Origin: Lachnospiraceae bacterium
GTDB lineage: Bacteria; Bacillota; Clostridia; Lachnospirales; Lachnospiraceae
Assembly: GCA_021200475.1 (NCBI GenBank)
Contig: JAJQGP010000059.1
Coordinates: forward strand, 1-33,434
Length of the DNA: 33,434 nt
Direction: 5' to 3'
Shown: positions 1 to 10,270 of the stretch, in pieces
Position numbering within the stretch: position 1 is the first letter of the stretch
How the letters are laid out: each line of letters begins with the position of its first letter
Program-made: the position numbers and the translations under genes
Notes under the pieces: generated by a model
Told to the model about the DNA's origin: nothing
Database searches by the model: none
Seen by the model: the letters and a program-made list of their open reading frames with translations, nothing else

Positions 1-45
1 GGGCATTCTTTCCTTGCTTCCATGAAGGAGCGGTATGGAAAATAA
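1..45 (+). CDS. C-terminal tail of an upstream ORF, possibly the antitoxin partner of the next gene (partial)
   Basis: The frame beginning at base 1 is open and reads GHSFLASMKERYGK before TAA at 43-45. It overlaps the start codon of the next gene at 35, and the sequence AAGGAG at 25-30 lies inside it. A short overlap of this kind is usual where an antitoxin gene precedes a ParE/RelE-type toxin gene. Only 14 codons are visible, so the family cannot be named. The antitoxin role is inferred from position alone. Confidence 0.3.
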   Translation, partial: GHSFLASMKERYGK

Positions 46-346
46 TAAATATGCTTTGAACATCTATCCACGGGCACAGGCAGACTTGGAGGATATCTTC
101 CAATACATCTCAGAAGAACTCTGCAATCCAAGTGCCGCTGTTGCGTACCATGTGTTTCGCCATACATTTACTTGCTGGTTGTGCGAGAATGCGTCGAAAG
201 GTTCTCCTATAGAGACGGTCAAGTATATCCAGTCTATTTTAGGGCACGCTGATGCAAGTGTGACGCTGAATATTTATGCGGCATGCCGTGAAAAAAAGCG
301 TACGGAAAACCATGAACTGCTGAAAAGGATTGCAGAGGCAGATTAG
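35..346 (+). pseudogene. Chimeric remnant: ParE/RelE-type toxin N-terminus fused to tyrosine recombinase C-terminus
   Basis: This 103-aa ORF joins two unrelated families. Residues 1 to about 36 look like the start of a ParE/RelE-type toxin (YALNIYPRAQADLEDIFQYI, followed by NPSAA). From about residue 38 it is the catalytic end of a phage-type integrase: H39 and R42 of the HxxRH motif, LGHAD with H71, and the nucleophile-position Tyr81 in NIYA. The recombinase lacks its DNA-binding domain and its first catalytic Arg, and the toxin lacks its active-site half, so neither should work. AAGGAG at 25-30 gives a plausible start. The simplest explanation is a deletion that joined a toxin gene to an integrase gene, leaving the scar of a lost mobile element. 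Confidence 0.75.
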
Positions 347-350
347 AGTG

Positions 351-380
351 AAACGCTCCGGGGAAACCAGGGCGTTTTTT
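351..380 (+). terminator. Rho-independent terminator after the chimeric remnant
   Basis: AAACGCTCCGG (351-361) pairs with CCAGGGCGTTT (367-377) around a GGAAA loop. The stem is 11 bp with one mismatch, and a T run extends to 380. Confidence 0.85.
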
Positions 381-707
381 CACGGCCGGTTTTCAAAAAA
401 GGGTAAAAAAAGGGGATGAATTTGCAAATGTTACACACTGCCCGTGCGAAACCCTGTAAAATCCGGGCGTTCACAAAAAACACACAAATTTGCCACATAT
501 CAGCCACATTTCTAACACAAAACGGTCAAACCGGAAATTTATACTACCCTCAGCATCAAGAAAAGCCATGCACGATGCTACAGAACCGATCCGGCATCTG
601 CGGCTGGCTGCATTGATCTTTGATATATGTTCCGCGAGGGTGCGGCTGAACAGGTGCCTCTCGGTCGGGACATGGTATTTATACATTAGGAAAGCGAGGG
701 GTTACTT
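381..707. other. Intergenic region upstream of htrA, no gene recognised
   Basis: The stretch is AT-rich up to about 540 and then holds short imperfect inverted repeats, for example GATGC (573-577) with GCATC (593-597). No convincing sigma-A promoter with correct spacing was found for htrA; TATACT at 540-545 lacks a good -35 box. Short ORFs here have no ribosome binding site and no recognisable product. Confidence 0.5.
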
Positions 708-2048
708 ATGAAGAACAGGAACGTTATTTCACTTGCTTTGGCAGGAGTTTTGACGGTAGGCGCAGTCGCAGGACTGACCGGATTTACATCGAAGGAGACG
801 GCGGTCGCGACATCTTTTTCCTCAGAGTCGGATACGGAAACGAGTACGACGACTCTGCTGACAACGGTATCGGATGACAGTGTGACGGAAGAGAGCTCAT
901 CCAGTGACAGCTCTTCCGGGACATTGACAGTCGCGGAGGTGGCGGCGAAGGCGCTGCCGTCGGTGGTGACGATCACCAATACTTCCGTGACGGAGCTTGA
1001 AAACTATTACGGCGGTTATTACGGATATTTCTATGGATATGGCTACGATAGTGGAGAAACCACCACATATGAGAGCGTCAGTGTCGGTTCCGGCATCATC
1101 ATTGGAGAGAATGACACAGAGCTTTTGATTTTGACGAACTACCACGTGGTAGAGGATGCGACGGAGCTTTCCGTAGGATTTATTGATGAGTCGGCCGCGG
1201 AGGCAGTGATCAAGGGAACGGACGCATCGATTGATATCGCGGTGGTTGCGGTGCAGCTGGATGATATCTCAAGTGATACGATGTCGGAAATTTCCATTGC
1301 GGAGATCGGTGATTCAGATAGCCTGCAGCTTGGTGAGCAGGTGGTGGCGATCGGCAATGCGCTTGGGTATGGCCAGTCAGTAACGACGGGTATTGTCAGT
1401 GCGCTGAACCGTACGATTGAGCTTGATTCGTATACCGCGGAGATGATCCAGACAGATGCGGCAATCAACGCCGGCAATAGCGGCGGTCCGTTGCTTGATA
1501 TGAATGGCCGTGTGATCGGTATCAATTCTGCAAAGGCTTCCGATACAGGTGTGGAAGGTATGGGTTACGCGATTCCGATCTCGGATGTGACCTCGATCAT
1601 TGAGGATCTGATGAACAAGAAGACGAGAACGGAGACGGTCAGCGAGGAAGACAGCGCTTATATAGGAATTACCGGACAGGAAGTATCATCTGAGATGTCC
1701 AGCGTGTATGGGATTCCGGAAGGCATCTATATCACTGAGGTGGCAGAGGACAGCCCGGCATCGGCGGCTGGTTTGCAGGCAGGATATATCATCACGAAGT
1801 TTGACAGTACGAGCGTAAGCTCCATGACGGATTTGAAAAATCTGCTTGCTTACTATGCGGGAGGCGAGACCGTTGAAATTGTGGTAAGCTATCAGTCGAA
1901 TGGCACCTATATTGAGGAAACGGTTGAGCTGACACTGGGTTATCTGTCTGACTATCAGACGGAAAGTACGGATGATTCGACTGATACAGATGATTCCGGA
2001 GATTCGGAGCGATCCGGAGGCAGGGGCGGTGCATCCGGAAATAATTAA
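708..2048 (+). CDS. htrA: HtrA/DegP-type serine protease with one PDZ domain
   Basis: This is a 446-aa envelope protease of the trypsin-like HtrA family, which degrades misfolded proteins outside the membrane. The N-terminus (MKNRNV then a hydrophobic stretch to about residue 25) is a signal peptide or membrane anchor. A long Ser/Thr/Asp-rich linker runs to about residue 70. The catalytic triad is visible as His146 (TNYHVV), Asp176 (SIDIAVV) and Ser258 (GNSGGP). A PDZ domain occupies about residues 318-405, and the tail is Asp/Ser/Gly-rich. An unusual Tyr/Gly-rich stretch at residues 99-116 lies in a protease-domain surface loop. GAGGGG about 10 bases before ATG supports the start. The next gene is gdhA, 327 bp downstream with its own promoter. 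The family is certain; the substrates are unknown. Confidence 0.95.
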   Translation: MKNRNVISLALAGVLTVGAVAGLTGFTSKETAVATSFSSESDTETSTTTLLTTVSDDSVTEESSSSDSSSGTLTVAEVAAKALPSVVTITNTSVTELENYYGGYYGYFYGYGYDSGETTTYESVSVGSGIIIGENDTELLILTNYHVVEDATELSVGFIDESAAEAVIKGTDASIDIAVVAVQLDDISSDTMSEISIAEIGDSDSLQLGEQVVAIGNALGYGQSVTTGIVSALNRTIELDSYTAEMIQTDAAINAGNSGGPLLDMNGRVIGINSAKASDTGVEGMGYAIPISDVTSIIEDLMNKKTRTETVSEEDSAYIGITGQEVSSEMSSVYGIPEGIYITEVAEDSPASAAGLQAGYIITKFDSTSVSSMTDLKNLLAYYAGGETVEIVVSYQSNGTYIEETVELTLGYLSDYQTESTDDSTDTDDSGDSERSGGRGGASGNN

Positions 2049-2118
2049 ACCGGATGGCTTCTGATAGAAAAAATTGTGAAAAAAGCCTGAGAAACCGTAA
2101 TTTTTGATGGAAAACCAA

Positions 2119-2147
2119 TTGCAAAAGGAAACACAAGCGTGTATAAT
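2119..2147 (+). promoter_or_regulatory. Sigma-A promoter of gdhA
   Basis: TTGCAA (2119-2124), 17-bp spacer, TATAAT (2142-2147). Transcription should begin near 2154, which gives a leader of about 220 nt before gdhA. Confidence 0.85.
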
Positions 2148-2153
2148 AAATCC

Positions 2154-3713
<1,560 letters not shown>

Positions 3714-3805
3714 TCGGATTTTGCGAAAGCATTCGGGCAGCATGCACTGCAGGTGGCAGTTGTTCCGGAAGGGCAAATTCTTATTCAATAATCATGTGTA
3801 ATATT

Positions 3806-3898
3806 TATGCGTGGGATTTATTGCGGTGTGATCCGTATGACCTCCTTTCTGTGTTTCCACGCATAGATCTGGGCAGGCGGAGACGTCTGCCCGTTTTT
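3806..3898 (+). ncRNA. Candidate 3'-UTR small RNA with anti-Shine-Dalgarno loop
   Basis: TATGCGTGG (3806-3814) pairs perfectly with CCACGCATA (3857-3865), enclosing a 42-nt loop. The loop contains ACCTCCTTTCT (3840-3850), identical to the 3' end of 16S rRNA, preceded by TGCGGTGTGATC, which resembles the TGCGGCTGGATC of the same rRNA end. A strong terminator follows directly. C-rich loops of this type are how several Gram-positive small RNAs block ribosome binding sites. No convincing promoter lies directly upstream, so if real it may be processed from the gdhA transcript. This is an inference from structure only. Confidence 0.3.
3871..3898 (+). terminator. Rho-independent terminator of gdhA
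   Basis: GGGCAGGCG (3871-3879), loop GAGA, CGTCTGCCC (3884-3892), then a T run from 3894. Confidence 0.9.
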
Positions 3899-3909
3899 AT
3901 CAAAGAAAA

Positions 3910-3936
3910 TTAGCACTCACCACTTGACTTGGCTAA
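3910..3936 (+). promoter_or_regulatory. CIRCE-like HrcA operator upstream of clpB
   Basis: The left half TTAGCACTC (3910-3918) is a perfect CIRCE half-site. After exactly 9 bases comes CTTGGCTAA (3928-3936), which keeps only the outer GCTAA of the consensus GAGTGCTAA. It overlaps the -35 box of the clpB promoter, where HrcA would block transcription. The right half is degenerate, so binding may be weak. No double CtsR heptad repeat was found. Confidence 0.65.
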
Positions 3937-3952
3937 CAATTGGTGTTATAGT
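3924..3952 (+). promoter_or_regulatory. Sigma-A promoter of clpB
   Basis: TTGACT (3924-3929), 17-bp spacer, TATAGT (3947-3952). The -35 box lies inside the CIRCE-like operator. Confidence 0.85.
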
Positions 3953-4067
3953 TCCTGTGAAGTAAAAAATATCTGTTATTTCATCGTATTCGCGCACGGC
4001 CATGGATAAAAAAAGGATCTCGTGACTGTGTGGGAATACGGCCACCATATAGATGAGGAGGGAGCTT

Positions 4068-6671
4068 ATGAATATCAGTAAATTTACGCAGAAGTCGATG
4101 CAGGCGGTCAATGATCTGGAGAAGGTCGCCTATGAGTTTGGCAATCAGGAGATTGAGGAGGAGCATCTGCTGTATACGCTCCTGCATCAGGAGGACAGCC
4201 TGATCGGCAAGCTGATCGAGAAGATGGAGATCCAGAGAGAGTATTTTGAGGATCGGCTGGAGCAGGCACTGAACGCGCGGGTGAAGGTATCCGGCGGGAA
4301 TCCGTATATTGGCCAGTATCTGAATAAGGCGCTGGTGAGTGCGGAGGATGTGGCGAAGCAGATGGGCGATGAATATGTGTCGGTGGAGCATCTGTTTCTG
4401 TCGATTCTGAATAACCAGAGCCCTTCGATGAAGCAGTTTTTCAGGGAATTTGGCATTACGAAGGAGCGGTTTTTGCAGGCGCTCTCGACGGTGCGCGGTA
4501 ACCAGCGTGTGACCTCGGATACGCCGGAGGATACCTATGATACGCTGAATAAATATGGGCAGGATCTGGTCGCGCGGGCCAGGGAGCAGAAGCTGGACCC
4601 GGTGATCGGCCGGGACGCGGAGATCCGCAATGTGATCCGCATCCTGTCACGCAAGACGAAGAATAACCCGGTGCTGATCGGTGAGCCGGGCGTCGGCAAG
4701 ACGGCGGCGGTCGAGGGGCTGGCGCAGCGGATTGTGCGCGGTGATGTGCCGGAGGGACTGAAGGATAAAAAGATTTTTTCCCTGGATATGGGCGCGCTGG
4801 TTGCGGGCGCGAAGTACCGCGGCGAGTTTGAAGAGCGTCTGAAGGCCGTGCTTGAGGAGGTACGCAAGAGTGAAGGGGAGATCATCCTTTTCATTGATGA
4901 GCTGCACCTGATTGTCGGCGCGGGCAAGACGGACGGTGCGATGGACGCCGGGAATATGTTAAAGCCAATGCTGGCGCGCGGCGAGCTGCATTGCATCGGC
5001 GCGACGACGCTCGACGAGTATCGGAAATATATTGAAAAGGATGCGGCGCTGGAGCGGCGGTTCCAGCCGGTGATGGTGGATGAGCCGTCGGTAGAGGATA
5101 CGATTTCCATTCTGCGTGGGCTGAAGGATCGCTATGAGGTGTACCACGGCGTGAAGATTACGGACAGTGCGCTGGTGGCAGCGGCGACGCTTTCGCACCG
5201 CTATATCTCCGACCGGTTTTTGCCGGATAAGGCGATTGACCTCGTGGATGAGGCCTGTGCGCTGATCAAGACGGAGCTGGATTCTCTGCCGACGGAGCTG
5301 GATGAGCAGCAGCGGCGGATTATGCAGATGGAGATTGAGGAGGCTGCGCTGAAAAAGGAGACCGATAAGGCGAGTCACGAGCGTCTGGAGGTACTGCAGC
5401 GGGAGCTGGCGGAGCTGCGCGATGATTTTAACGCGCAGAAGGCGCAGTGGGACAATGAGAAAAAGGCCGTCGAGAATCTCTCCACACTGCGGGAGCAGAT
5501 TGAGGCCATGAACAAGGAAATTGAGCTGGCGCAGCGCAATTATGACCTGGAAAAGGCGGCCAAGCTGCAGTATGGCGAGCTGCCAAAGCTCCAGCAGCAG
5601 CTGGCAATCGAGGAGGAGATCGTGCAGAAGCGCGATATGTCGCTGGTGCATGAGAGTGTGACTGAGGAAGAGATTTCCCGGATTATCTCCCGCTGGACGG
5701 GCATCCCGGTGGCGAAGCTGACGCAGGGCGAGCGCGAGAAGATTCTGGCGCTGGACGACGAGCTGCACAAACGGGTCGTTGGCCAGGACGACGGTGTTGA
5801 GAAGGTGACTGAGGCAATCCTGCGGTCGAAAGCCGGTATCAAAGACCCGTCCAAGCCGATCGGTTCGTTCCTGTTCCTGGGACCGACGGGCGTCGGCAAG
5901 ACAGAGCTGGCGAAGGCGCTGGCGCAGAACCTGTTCGACGATGAGCAAAATATGGTTCGTATCGACATGAGTGAATATATGGAGAAGCATTCTGTCTCCC
6001 GTCTGATCGGAGCGCCTCCCGGATATGTGGGCTATGAGGAAGGCGGTCAGCTGACGGAGGCGGTGCGCCGCAAGCCGTACTCGGTCGTGCTGTTTGATGA
6101 GGTGGAAAAGGCCCACCCGGACGTGTTCAATGTGCTTTTGCAGGTGTTGGACGACGGGCGTATCACTGACTCGCAGGGGCGCACGGTGGACTTTAAAAAT
6201 ACGATCCTGATTATGACCTCCAACATCGGCTCGCAGTATCTGCTCGAAGGCATCGAGCCGGACGGCAGCATCCGCCAGGATTGCCAGGACCGTGTCATGG
6301 AACAGCTGCGCGCAAGCTTCCGGCCGGAATTTCTGAACCGCCTTGACGAGATTATTATGTTTAAGCCGCTGACGAAGGACAACATCGGCGCGATCATTGA
6401 CCTGCTGGTGGACGATCTGAACCGGCGCCTGGCGGATCAGGATATCCGCATCGAGCTTGCACCGGACGCAAAGGCGTGGATCATTGAGGGCGGATATGAC
6501 CCGATCTACGGCGCCCGCCCGCTGAAGCGGTTCCTGCAAAAGAACGTCGAAACCCTGGCCGCGCGGCTGATTCTCTCCGGAAAGGTCGGCATGGACGACA
6601 CAATTGTGTTTACCACGGAGAACGGGAAGCTGACGGCGGATGTGCGCAGAGTGGTTGAAACGGTAGGGTGA
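4068..6671 (+). CDS. clpB: ClpB disaggregase (Hsp100 AAA+ chaperone)
   Basis: This is an 867-aa protein, full length for ClpB. It pulls proteins out of aggregates together with DnaK. An N-terminal Clp repeat domain covers about residues 1-145. The first AAA+ module has Walker A GEPGVGKT (205-212), and the second has GPTGVGKT (605-612). Between them, about 400-530, is a Glu/Gln/Lys-rich coiled-coil M domain, which distinguishes ClpB from ClpA and ClpC. The start at 4068 is chosen because GAGGAGGGA (4055-4063) lies correctly before it; an in-frame ATG at 4053 would overlap that site. It is controlled by the promoter and CIRCE-like operator at 3910-3952, as expected for a heat-shock gene. A palindromic repeat follows its stop codon. 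Confidence 0.97.
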   Translation: MNISKFTQKSMQAVNDLEKVAYEFGNQEIEEEHLLYTLLHQEDSLIGKLIEKMEIQREYFEDRLEQALNARVKVSGGNPYIGQYLNKALVSAEDVAKQMGDEYVSVEHLFLSILNNQSPSMKQFFREFGITKERFLQALSTVRGNQRVTSDTPEDTYDTLNKYGQDLVARAREQKLDPVIGRDAEIRNVIRILSRKTKNNPVLIGEPGVGKTAAVEGLAQRIVRGDVPEGLKDKKIFSLDMGALVAGAKYRGEFEERLKAVLEEVRKSEGEIILFIDELHLIVGAGKTDGAMDAGNMLKPMLARGELHCIGATTLDEYRKYIEKDAALERRFQPVMVDEPSVEDTISILRGLKDRYEVYHGVKITDSALVAAATLSHRYISDRFLPDKAIDLVDEACALIKTELDSLPTELDEQQRRIMQMEIEEAALKKETDKASHERLEVLQRELAELRDDFNAQKAQWDNEKKAVENLSTLREQIEAMNKEIELAQRNYDLEKAAKLQYGELPKLQQQLAIEEEIVQKRDMSLVHESVTEEEISRIISRWTGIPVAKLTQGEREKILALDDELHKRVVGQDDGVEKVTEAILRSKAGIKDPSKPIGSFLFLGPTGVGKTELAKALAQNLFDDEQNMVRIDMSEYMEKHSVSRLIGAPPGYVGYEEGGQLTEAVRRKPYSVVLFDEVEKAHPDVFNVLLQVLDDGRITDSQGRTVDFKNTILIMTSNIGSQYLLEGIEPDGSIRQDCQDRVMEQLRASFRPEFLNRLDEIIMFKPLTKDNIGAIIDLLVDDLNRRLADQDIRIELAPDAKAWIIEGGYDPIYGARPLKRFLQKNVETLAARLILSGKVGMDDTIVFTTENGKLTADVRRVVETVG

Positions 6672-6697
6672 GGGAAGGTCTGTAAGAAGGCTATCAC

Positions 6698-6747
6698 AGG
6701 CCACACCGGCAGAGACGGAACACGGCAATCTGGTCAGGGTGTGGCCT
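6698..6747. repeat. Palindromic intergenic repeat, copy A
   Basis: Arms AGGCCACACC (6698-6707) and GGTGTGGCCT (6738-6747) are perfectly inverted. The inner segment CTGGTCAGGGTGTG is shared with the copy at 24278-24334, and TGGTCAGGGTGTG also with the copy at 10271-10332. The outer GTTAC/GTAAC ends of those copies are changed here. Confidence 0.7.
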
Positions 6748-6774
6748 TGCAATGAAATGCAAGGGAGAACAAAA

Positions 6775-6951
6775 ATGGAACTGCCAAACGATCCGATGAT
6801 TTTATTAAGTTATGTGAATACCCAGCTCCGGGACAACTACGCGTCCTTAGACGACCTCTGTGCGGGACTTGGAGTGACGCAGGAAACGATTGCGGAAAAG
6901 CTGGCCGCAGTCGATTATACGTACGATGCGGCAAGAAATGCGTTTGTATAA
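6775..6951 (+). CDS. DUF4250 small protein
   Basis: This 58-aa protein starts MELPNDPMILLSYVNTQLRD and matches, from memory, the DUF4250 family of small proteins common in Clostridia (a conserved PxDPxxLLSxVNxxLRD start). The function of the family is unknown. The middle segment DDLCAGLGVTQETIAEKL reads like a short helix-turn-helix-like unit, but this is only a suggestion. AAGGGAG 9 bases before ATG at 6775 fixes the start; an in-frame earlier TTG would begin inside the repeat element. It is followed directly by a very strong terminator and preceded by clpB and repeat copy A. Confidence 0.8.
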   Translation: MELPNDPMILLSYVNTQLRDNYASLDDLCAGLGVTQETIAEKLAAVDYTYDAARNAFV

Positions 6952-6973
6952 AAAAGCAGAGAATAAAAAGGTT

Positions 6974-7024
6974 GCGATTCACCCCTCGCCGGATAATTCC
7001 CGGCGAGGGGTGAATTCGCTTTTA
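6974..7024 (+). terminator. Strong rho-independent terminator after the DUF4250 gene
   Basis: A stem of about 18 bp with one bulge runs from GCGATTCACCCCTCGCCGG (6974-6992) to its complement ending at 7019, with loop ATAATTC and a TTTTA tail. Confidence 0.9.
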
Positions 7025-7084
7025 TGCGCAGGGCCGGGCAACGAGTTTTGCGGTTAAAGCCGCCTCCCGCTCGATTGCAAAGCC

Positions 7085-7113
7085 TTGACAGAGCCTGTTA
7101 GCTGAATTATAAT
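7085..7113 (+). promoter_or_regulatory. Consensus sigma-A promoter of the DUF234 ATPase
   Basis: TTGACA (7085-7090), 17-bp spacer, TATAAT (7108-7113): a perfect consensus promoter about 70 bp before the chosen start at 7184. Confidence 0.9.
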
Positions 7114-7183
7114 AAAAAACAGAATCGTAATAAACATAATCGTGATTTACTTTTTAAAAATATATTTGGGTGAGGTGAAGCCT

Positions 7184-8581
7184 GTGGAACGATTTTATTG
7201 CCGCAAAGAAGAGCTTAGAAAAATGAATACCCGTTATGAAAATGGCGACTTTGAATGCATGATTATTTACGGCAGACGGAGAGTCGGAAAAACAGCCCTG
7301 ATTAATGAGTTTTGTAAGGATAAGCCGACGATCTTTTTTTCAGCTTTGAATACTACGGCGCAGGAAAATCTGGAAAGCCTGTCAAAGGCTATTATGAACT
7401 ATGAAAGGCCGGATTCACTATTCCCTCCTGTGTATCGGGATTATGATGCCGCTCTTGATGAGATCACTGCGTTGTCCAAAGAAAACCGGATGGTTTTCGT
7501 GATTGATGAGTATCCTTATCTTGCAAAGGCAAAGCCGGCCATTTCCGCGATGCTTCAGCATGTGATTGACCACAAATGGCAGAATTCCAGGCTTTGTCTG
7601 ATCCTTTGCGGCTCTTCTATGAGTTTTATGGAAAATCAGGTGCTTGGACAGGAAAGTCCTTTGTATGGGAGACGTACAGCGCAATTTAAAATAGAACCAC
7701 TGGACTATAAAGATACGGCGGTCTTTCATCCGGAACGCTCTTTTGCAGAGAATACCCTGATCTATGGCATCACGGGAGGTATTCCTCATTATATTAATAA
7801 ACTGAACGTGAAGACGGATCTGGATGAGGCTTTGCTGACAAATTTATTTGACCGATCTGGCTATCTTTATGAAGAACCAGCGAATTTATTGAAGCAGGAG
7901 CTTCGGGAGCCGGCGATTTACAATGCGATCATTCGCGCGATAGCGGAAGGAGCGTCTCGTTTAAATGAGATTGCGACAAAGGTCGGAGAAAACAGCGGAG
8001 CCTGCACCAGTTATCTGAAAACATTAATTGATTTGGGGATTGTAAAAAAGGAAACGCCGATTACTGAAAAACCAGGGAAAAAGACGATTTATCTTTTGGC
8101 GGACAGCTTTTTCCGTTTCTGGTATCGATTTGTTCCGGCAAACAGCAGCGCGATTGATTCCGGCAGAATTCGAAGAACTTATCAGAGAGCAGTAAAGGAG
8201 CAGCTTTCTGATTTCATGGGACTTATATTTGAGCGGATGTGCCGGGACTATCTGCTTTATTACGCGGAGGATCATCCGATTGATCTGAATGAGATCGGAC
8301 AGTGGTGGGGAACCGATATGAGAAAGAAAAAGCAGGTGCAGATTGATATTGTGGGAACTTCGACAGATGGGAAGGAATATCTGATCGGTTCGTGCAAATA
8401 TAAAAATGAAGCGATTGGGATGGATGAACTGGAATTGCTCCGGGAATATGCCTCCGTATTTGGGAAAGGCACGAGGTATCATTATTATATTTTCTCCCGG
8501 AGCGGGTTTACAGAAGGTTTGCGAAAGGCGGCAGAGAATGGAGAGGTGGAGCTTGTCACGCTGGAGGAGATGTATCAATAG
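7184..8581 (+). CDS. AAA ATPase with C-terminal DUF234 (PD-(D/E)XK-like) domain
   Basis: This 465-aa protein belongs to the ATPase_2 plus DUF234 group, widespread in Clostridia and archaea and of unknown physiological role. Walker A is GRRRVGKTAL near the N-terminus, Walker B is VFVIDEYPYL, and the sensor strand is LILCGSSMSF. A winged-helix segment (SRLNEIATKVGENSGACTSY) precedes the C-terminal domain. The C-terminal domain has a nuclease-fold-like pattern: IDIV, then IGSCKYKN. The usual GxCK motif carries Ser where relatives often have Glu, so nuclease activity is doubtful. GTG at 7184 is chosen because GAGGTG lies 6 bases before it and the family starts just before the FYCRKEEL-type motif; GTG at 7142 is in frame but lacks a ribosome binding site. 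It stands alone, convergent with the next gene. Confidence 0.85.
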   Translation: MERFYCRKEELRKMNTRYENGDFECMIIYGRRRVGKTALINEFCKDKPTIFFSALNTTAQENLESLSKAIMNYERPDSLFPPVYRDYDAALDEITALSKENRMVFVIDEYPYLAKAKPAISAMLQHVIDHKWQNSRLCLILCGSSMSFMENQVLGQESPLYGRRTAQFKIEPLDYKDTAVFHPERSFAENTLIYGITGGIPHYINKLNVKTDLDEALLTNLFDRSGYLYEEPANLLKQELREPAIYNAIIRAIAEGASRLNEIATKVGENSGACTSYLKTLIDLGIVKKETPITEKPGKKTIYLLADSFFRFWYRFVPANSSAIDSGRIRRTYQRAVKEQLSDFMGLIFERMCRDYLLYYAEDHPIDLNEIGQWWGTDMRKKKQVQIDIVGTSTDGKEYLIGSCKYKNEAIGMDELELLREYASVFGKGTRYHYYIFSRSGFTEGLRKAAENGEVELVTLEEMYQ

Positions 8582-8705
8582 TTTTATTATAGCCGTTCAA
8601 AACCGAAGCGTAGATCGGTGGCCTGGTTAGTGTGCCATTTTATTCCCGCGAAGTAACGAGCCAGGAAGCCGGAGGCATGAGAAATTTGTCGGTCTTGCTG
8701 ACTTC

Positions 8706-10145
8706 TTATGACATAGCCTGCATGGATATTTCGACCACCTCGTTGTTTGTCCCGACCCGCATGGCCGGTCCCCAGACTCCCGCGCCCGAGGTGACGATGC
8801 TGGTCATATTTTCGATGCAGAGCTTTCCGCGCGAATTTTTCCAGCCAATGCGGGTGATGAGACTGGCCGGGAACAGCTGTCCATCGTGCGTGTGGCCGGA
8901 GAGCACCAGATCTGCGCCTGCCGCAGCCAGTTCGGGAAGCTCGGATGGCTGGTGGTCGATCACGATGTGAGGCTTCTCCGGGTCGAGACCGGCGGTAAGC
9001 TCGGCAGGCGTTTTCCGCCCGGTGACCGGTTTACCGGACGCGCTGCGGCAGAAATTCGAATCGCCTGGCTGTGGATAAGCGAACGATTCTTCCTGTGTAT
9101 GGGCAGAAGAGGGAATGCGTGACTTGCTCTGCCTCTGTCTGATACGGCGGACAGAGGCTTTTCCTGATTTCTGGCAGGAAGCGTCCAGCCGTCCGGTGAG
9201 ATAGAAGGCGTTGTCGATCAGCAGCGTTTCATCTTCCAGAATTCGGATGCCGGAGGCTTCCAGAAATTGATTCATCTGCGGACTGCCGAATACTTTTGTC
9301 TCTTTGGAATGAAAGGTAAATCCCGCAAAAATTAATTCTTCTACATCATGATTTCCCCAGCAGGCAAAGGAGCCGTACGTACTTTTTAGTGATGCCAGAA
9401 TGCGGGCGCATTCTTCCGGCTGCCCTATGGCGGCGAATTCGTTGTCAAACAGATCGCCTGCGAACACAATCAGATCTGGTTCCATTTCGCGGATGATATC
9501 CGCGATTTTTTTGATTTGAGGCAGACCAACGCTGTAGCCGAGGTGAAGATCTGCGACGAGAGCGATTTTTAAATTGGCGTTGCTTCGTATTTTACTGGTG
9601 CAAACAGTATCTGCTTCAGGCTTCTGTGCAGATATGGTTTCTGTATGTTCGCTTTTAGAGATAGAGAGCTCACAGCTTTTAGGAATCTTTACGGAACAGG
9701 TCACTTTTTTCACCTGGCGGGCGTGCAGGATCCCATATATGGAAAGAAATACAGTCGCCGCGAATACGACAGCGTCACCGATTACCGTCGCTGTGCGCGA
9801 AACGGTGTCTGCTGATTTACTGCTCCATGCGGCCAGTGAAAACGGTTGGTGCGTGCCAAGACACAATAGTATCCGGATGATGTCGGAGAGCAGAAGAAAC
9901 AGAGCTAGGTAGAGCAGGATGCCAAGCCAGTAATTGCTGATCTGTTTCGCGGTGCGCTTGAGGCGTCCGTGCGTGAAAGCGCCTAAAAGAGGACTCACTG
10001 TGACCAGGGCAAACGGTATGAGAAATAAGATCGAAGTCCACGTGCTGCCCAGCGGTCCGCCGATGGCGGAGAACCAGGACAGGATCCGGATGGCGAGGTA
10101 CAGATGAAGCAGAAGATAAAATGGAGATAATAAAACAGCACCCAT
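8706..10145 (-). CDS. Membrane-anchored calcineurin-type metallophosphoesterase
   Basis: This 479-aa protein has about four N-terminal membrane helices (roughly residues 1-140) and then a metallophosphoesterase domain related to YkuE/YaeI. The metal-binding motifs appear in order: ALVADLHLG, VFAGDLFDNE, CWGNHD, and SGHTHDGQ. The substrate is unknown; relatives act on lipids or phosphodiesters at the membrane. Between the LTGRLDAS segment and the histidine motifs there is an unusual insert of about 60 residues, rich in Arg, Ser, Gln and Pro. The start at 10145 is chosen because AAAGGA precedes it at the right distance; an in-frame ATG 16 codons upstream has none. It converges with the ATPase upstream and diverges from recQ. 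Confidence 0.85.
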   Translation of the reverse strand: MGAVLLSPFYLLLHLYLAIRILSWFSAIGGPLGSTWTSILFLIPFALVTVSPLLGAFTHGRLKRTAKQISNYWLGILLYLALFLLLSDIIRILLCLGTHQPFSLAAWSSKSADTVSRTATVIGDAVVFAATVFLSIYGILHARQVKKVTCSVKIPKSCELSISKSEHTETISAQKPEADTVCTSKIRSNANLKIALVADLHLGYSVGLPQIKKIADIIREMEPDLIVFAGDLFDNEFAAIGQPEECARILASLKSTYGSFACWGNHDVEELIFAGFTFHSKETKVFGSPQMNQFLEASGIRILEDETLLIDNAFYLTGRLDASCQKSGKASVRRIRQRQSKSRIPSSAHTQEESFAYPQPGDSNFCRSASGKPVTGRKTPAELTAGLDPEKPHIVIDHQPSELPELAAAGADLVLSGHTHDGQLFPASLITRIGWKNSRGKLCIENMTSIVTSGAGVWGPAMRVGTNNEVVEISMQAMS

Positions 10146-10214
10146 AGAATCCTTTCTGGCGCCAGGATGACGCCGTGCTGCAAATTCATACATGACGATA
10201 AATGAAACTGTATA

Positions 10215-10223
10215 ATTGTAGCA
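10215..10223 (-). promoter_or_regulatory. Possible extended -10 promoter of the metallophosphoesterase
   Basis: On the minus strand TGTGC is followed directly by TACAAT (10220 to 10215), an extended -10 element with TG one base before it. The -35 region (TTCACA with a 19-bp spacer) is poor. It would give a leader of about 60 nt. Confidence 0.4.
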
Positions 10224-10270
10224 CAGTTTGCGGAGATTGTGTGAAAAAATTAGACATACGAACAGAGCCT

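Noticed and set aside
416-616. A 66-codon frame before htrA.
   Set aside because: No ribosome binding site, no similarity, and overlapping frames on the other strand of equal quality.
3910-3950. A CtsR box in the clpB promoter.
   Set aside because: Only one weak heptad (CTTGACT) is visible, which is the -35 box; the second direct repeat is missing.
4959-6752. A 597-codon open frame on the minus strand opposite clpB.
   Set aside because: It is a shadow of GC-rich clpB codons, with no recognisable domain or start signal.
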